NCBI GenBank assembly: GCA_021797225.1
Contig: JAKAAE010000050.1
Span: 1 to 9,758, forward strand
DNA: 9,758 bases
From: Thermoplasmata archaeon
Lineage (GTDB): Archaea > Thermoplasmatota > Thermoplasmata > Thermoplasmatales > Thermoplasmataceae
Direction: 5' to 3'
The position numbers and the translations under genes were made by a program. A model generated the notes under the pieces. That model had not been told where the DNA came from. It saw nothing but the letters and a program-made list of their open reading frames with translations, and searched no databases. This document shows positions 8,037 through 9,758 of the stretch, in pieces; position 1 is the first letter of the stretch; each line of letters starts with the position of its first letter.

Positions 8037-8984
8037 TTGGGAAAGAATAATGGATTGAAAATGCTGGACATGTTTTCAGGTATGGGCGGGATGTCTTCGG
8101 GATTTGCACGCAAAGGGTTTAGCGTTACAGGCATTGATCTGGAACCTTTTGCAGTTGATTCATATAACAAATTAACAGGTGGAACGGGTACCACTGCAGA
8201 TATACGGGAGATAACCATTAAATCTAATTATGATGTTATTGCCGGTGGTCCACCATGTAAACCGTGGTCAACAGTAAACCTCAAATCCCGTAAAAAACTC
8301 CACAGGGATTATGATCTTGTACAGAAATTTTTCAGCATAGTGACTGATAAAATGCCACTGGTATTTATTATGGAAAATGTACCTGCAATAAGGAACGACC
8401 CTGTTATAGAAGAGTCAATTAATAAGGTAGTAAAATCAGGATACACTGTTAGAACAGGCATCATTAGGTATTCTGATTATGGTGCTTCCACCGCCCGCCA
8501 GAGATTCTTTGTAACCGGAGTAAAAGGAAAGAAAAATAATATATTCGAATACATTGCAAAACATATTGCAACCCCAAAAACTGTGCGTGATGCTATATGG
8601 GCATACAGACATCTAAATGAGGGAGACACTCCGGACCACATCTGGCCACATCTTAGAACAATTTCAAGGTATTCAGATAAATACCTGACAGGTAAATATG
8701 GGTGGAGATGGCTGAAATGGGATGAACCGTCCCCATCTTTTGGAAATGTTATGAAAACATATACGCTCCATCCAGATTATCCACCTGAAAGCCCAAATGC
8801 GCGCGTAATATCTGTTCTTGAGGCACTCAGAATAATGGGATTTGATAAATTTGAATTTCCCCATCATATACCAATGGGTAAGAGATATCAGATGGTTGTA
8901 GATTCAATTAGCCCTGTGTTTTCATATATGCTTGCGGGAGTGGTTATAGATGTGCTCAGGGAAAGCAGGGCAGTTACAGCATAG
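8037..8984 (+). CDS. drmMII: DNA (cytosine-5-)-methyltransferase, DISARM DrmMII role
   Basis: This enzyme transfers a methyl group from S-adenosylmethionine to carbon 5 of cytosine in a specific DNA sequence. Numbering from the TTG start, it shows motif I DMFSGMGG (11-18), a motif II acidic residue in GIDLEP (32-37), motif IV GGPPCKPWS with catalytic C74, motif VI ENVP (113-116), motif VIII ARQRFF (153-158), a target-recognition region of about 90 residues, motif IX around VISVLEALRIMGF (257-269), and a divergent motif X (VVDSISPVFS, 287-296) lacking the usual GN. At 315 aa it is short for the family but complete. Two starts are possible: TTG at 8037, two bases after the upstream stop and preceded by GGGG at 8023-8026, or ATG at 8061, which begins MLDMFSG. 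In this operon it should be the self-marking enzyme. The target sequence cannot be read from the protein. Confidence 0.93.
   Translation: MGKNNGLKMLDMFSGMGGMSSGFARKGFSVTGIDLEPFAVDSYNKLTGGTGTTADIREITIKSNYDVIAGGPPCKPWSTVNLKSRKKLHRDYDLVQKFFSIVTDKMPLVFIMENVPAIRNDPVIEESINKVVKSGYTVRTGIIRYSDYGASTARQRFFVTGVKGKKNNIFEYIAKHIATPKTVRDAIWAYRHLNEGDTPDHIWPHLRTISRYSDKYLTGKYGWRWLKWDEPSPSFGNVMKTYTLHPDYPPESPNARVISVLEALRIMGFDKFEFPHHIPMGKRYQMVVDSISPVFSYMLAGVVIDVLRESRAVTA
8936..8940 (+). promoter_or_regulatory. Internal Shine-Dalgarno site of the glycosylase gene
   Basis: GGGAG, continuing as TGG, lies inside the end of the methyltransferase gene and 9 nt before the ATG at 8950. It supports that start even though it produces a 35-bp gene overlap. 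Confidence 0.5.
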
Positions 8985-9621
8985 GATTGGTGCAGCAATC
9001 ATAAAATGGGGAGTTAATAATTACCGCGACTTTCCATGGAGATTTACCTATGACCCTTACAGGATTGCAGTTTCAGAAATTCTTTTAAGAAGGACGAGGG
9101 CGTTTCAGGTGGGCAGGATATATAACCAGATTATAGACAGGTATCCATCAGTGCAAAAGATTGTAAGTATTGGGGATAATGATGTCATGTTACTTACTCT
9201 GGGTTTCCACTCAAGAGCCCGGATATTACGCGAATTTGCCCACGAGATTACAGACATTTATAATGGTATTATTCCCGAGGATCGAAAGAAACTTCTTGCA
9301 ATACCCGGCCTTGGTGATTACAGTGTATCTGCCATTAGGGTATTTGCATTCGGGCATAATGATCCATTAATTGATGCTAATAGTGTAAGAATCATATCAA
9401 GAATAAATGGGATTCTATATACCGATTCACTAAGAAGAAGTAGAATAATACATGAGAAATATGTGGAAATGGTTAATTTATACGATCCGGTAGTGTTCGG
9501 TTATTCCATTCTCGATTTTGGCGCTCTGATTTGTGGGACCGTTCCTAAATGCAGTGAATGCCCCTTAAACATGGAATGCCAGTATTCATTAGATCATTTA
9601 AAGCAGGGAAATAACATATAA
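8950..9621 (+). CDS. mig: Mig-type T:G (or U:G) mismatch DNA glycosylase, HhH-GPD family
   Basis: This 223-aa protein belongs to the endonuclease III/MutY/Mig superfamily and probably removes thymine from T:G mismatches formed when 5-methylcytosine deaminates. It has FPWR (28-31), then DPYRIAVSEILLRRT (35-49); the LLRRT form is that of archaeal Mig, where MutY has LQQT. The helix-hairpin-helix is IPGLGDYS (118-125), with Tyr124 where EndoIII has its catalytic Lys. Asp142 in LIDANSVR is the catalytic Asp. The 18-residue Tyr-Asp spacing equals that of the Methanothermobacter Mig pair Tyr126/Asp144. A C-terminal iron-sulfur site has C195, C201, C204 and C210, with five rather than the usual six residues between the first two. 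The start overlaps the methyltransferase gene by 35 bp, so the two are co-translated, as expected for a repair partner of an m5C methylase. A MutY-like role is less likely, since the adenine-specific C-terminal domain is absent. Confidence 0.88.
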   Translation: MCSGKAGQLQHRIGAAIIKWGVNNYRDFPWRFTYDPYRIAVSEILLRRTRAFQVGRIYNQIIDRYPSVQKIVSIGDNDVMLLTLGFHSRARILREFAHEITDIYNGIIPEDRKKLLAIPGLGDYSVSAIRVFAFGHNDPLIDANSVRIISRINGILYTDSLRRSRIIHEKYVEMVNLYDPVVFGYSILDFGALICGTVPKCSECPLNMECQYSLDHLKQGNNI

Positions 9622-9645
9622 TTTAACGTATTCCGCTCTGGCAGG

Positions 9646-9660
9646 ATTTTCCTATTTTTT
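9646..9660 (+). terminator. Probable poly-T transcription terminator of the operon
   Basis: Twenty-five bases after the last stop codon come T4 (9647-9650) and T6 (9655-9660) runs separated by CCTA. Archaeal RNA polymerase terminates at such oligo-T tracts without a strong hairpin, and none is visible here. Another T6 run at 9720-9725 could be a back-up. Confidence 0.5.
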
Positions 9661-9703
9661 CCGTAACAGCTCATGGAAACATTTCTTCTTAATATCTACT
9701 TTT

Positions 9704-9717
9704 AAAAATTTAAATAT
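9704..9717 (+). promoter_or_regulatory. Possible TATA/BRE element for a gene beyond the window
   Basis: AAAAATTTAAATAT resembles an A-rich BRE followed by a TATA box. A transcript would begin near 9740 and any gene would lie past the window end. The whole tail is so AT-rich that chance matches are likely. Confidence 0.2.
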
Positions 9718-9758
9718 TATTTTTTATATTATTATATAATAATTAATCTATTATTATA

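Noticed and set aside
1..9758. CRISPR array, tRNA, rRNA or insertion sequence
   Set aside because: No regularly spaced repeats, no cloverleaf-like GC-rich segments, and no transposase motif or terminal inverted repeats were seen.

Overview
The window looks like a chromosomal segment from an AT-rich archaeon, most likely a Thermoplasmatales relative (Ferroplasma, Acidiplasma or Cuniculiplasma type). The reasons are low GC, heavy use of ATA (Ile) and AGG/AGA (Arg) codons, archaeal-style TATA-like elements, poly-T stretches after the last gene, and a last gene that closely resembles the archaeal Mig mismatch glycosylase. The lineage is inferred from style; there is no rRNA or other marker gene here.

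Layout: the 3' end of an unidentified plus-strand gene (1-75); a gene-free, very AT-rich stretch of about 540 bp with a candidate promoter and small repeats (76-613); then four tightly packed plus-strand genes (614-9621) that read as one operon; then a short AT-rich tail with poly-T signals (9622-9758).

The operon is a DISARM-like anti-phage defence island of the class 2 (cytosine-methylase) type, in an unusual form. Gene 1 (1669 aa) is a head-to-tail fusion of DrmA (SF2 helicase with a zinc-ribbon insert) and DrmB (DUF1998 protein), which are normally separate and form a complex. Gene 2 (804 aa, ATGA overlap with gene 1) has an N-terminal zinc ribbon and no motif I recognise. By position and size it is a candidate DrmE-like component. 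Gene 3 is a DNA cytosine-C5 methyltransferase (DrmMII role). Gene 4, overlapping gene 3 by 35 bp, is a Mig/MutY-type HhH-GPD glycosylase with the Tyr/Asp pair of thymine-DNA glycosylases, suited to repairing the T:G mismatches that arise when 5-methylcytosine deaminates.

Proposed teamwork (inference): the methylase marks host DNA, the DrmAB fusion engages unmodified invading DNA, the 804-aa protein assists or acts as effector, and the glycosylase protects the host from the mutagenic cost of methylation. The usual phospholipase-D-like DrmC is not in the window, so the most interesting points are the DrmA-DrmB fusion, the missing nuclease, the unrecognised 804-aa protein, and a repair enzyme built into a DISARM operon.
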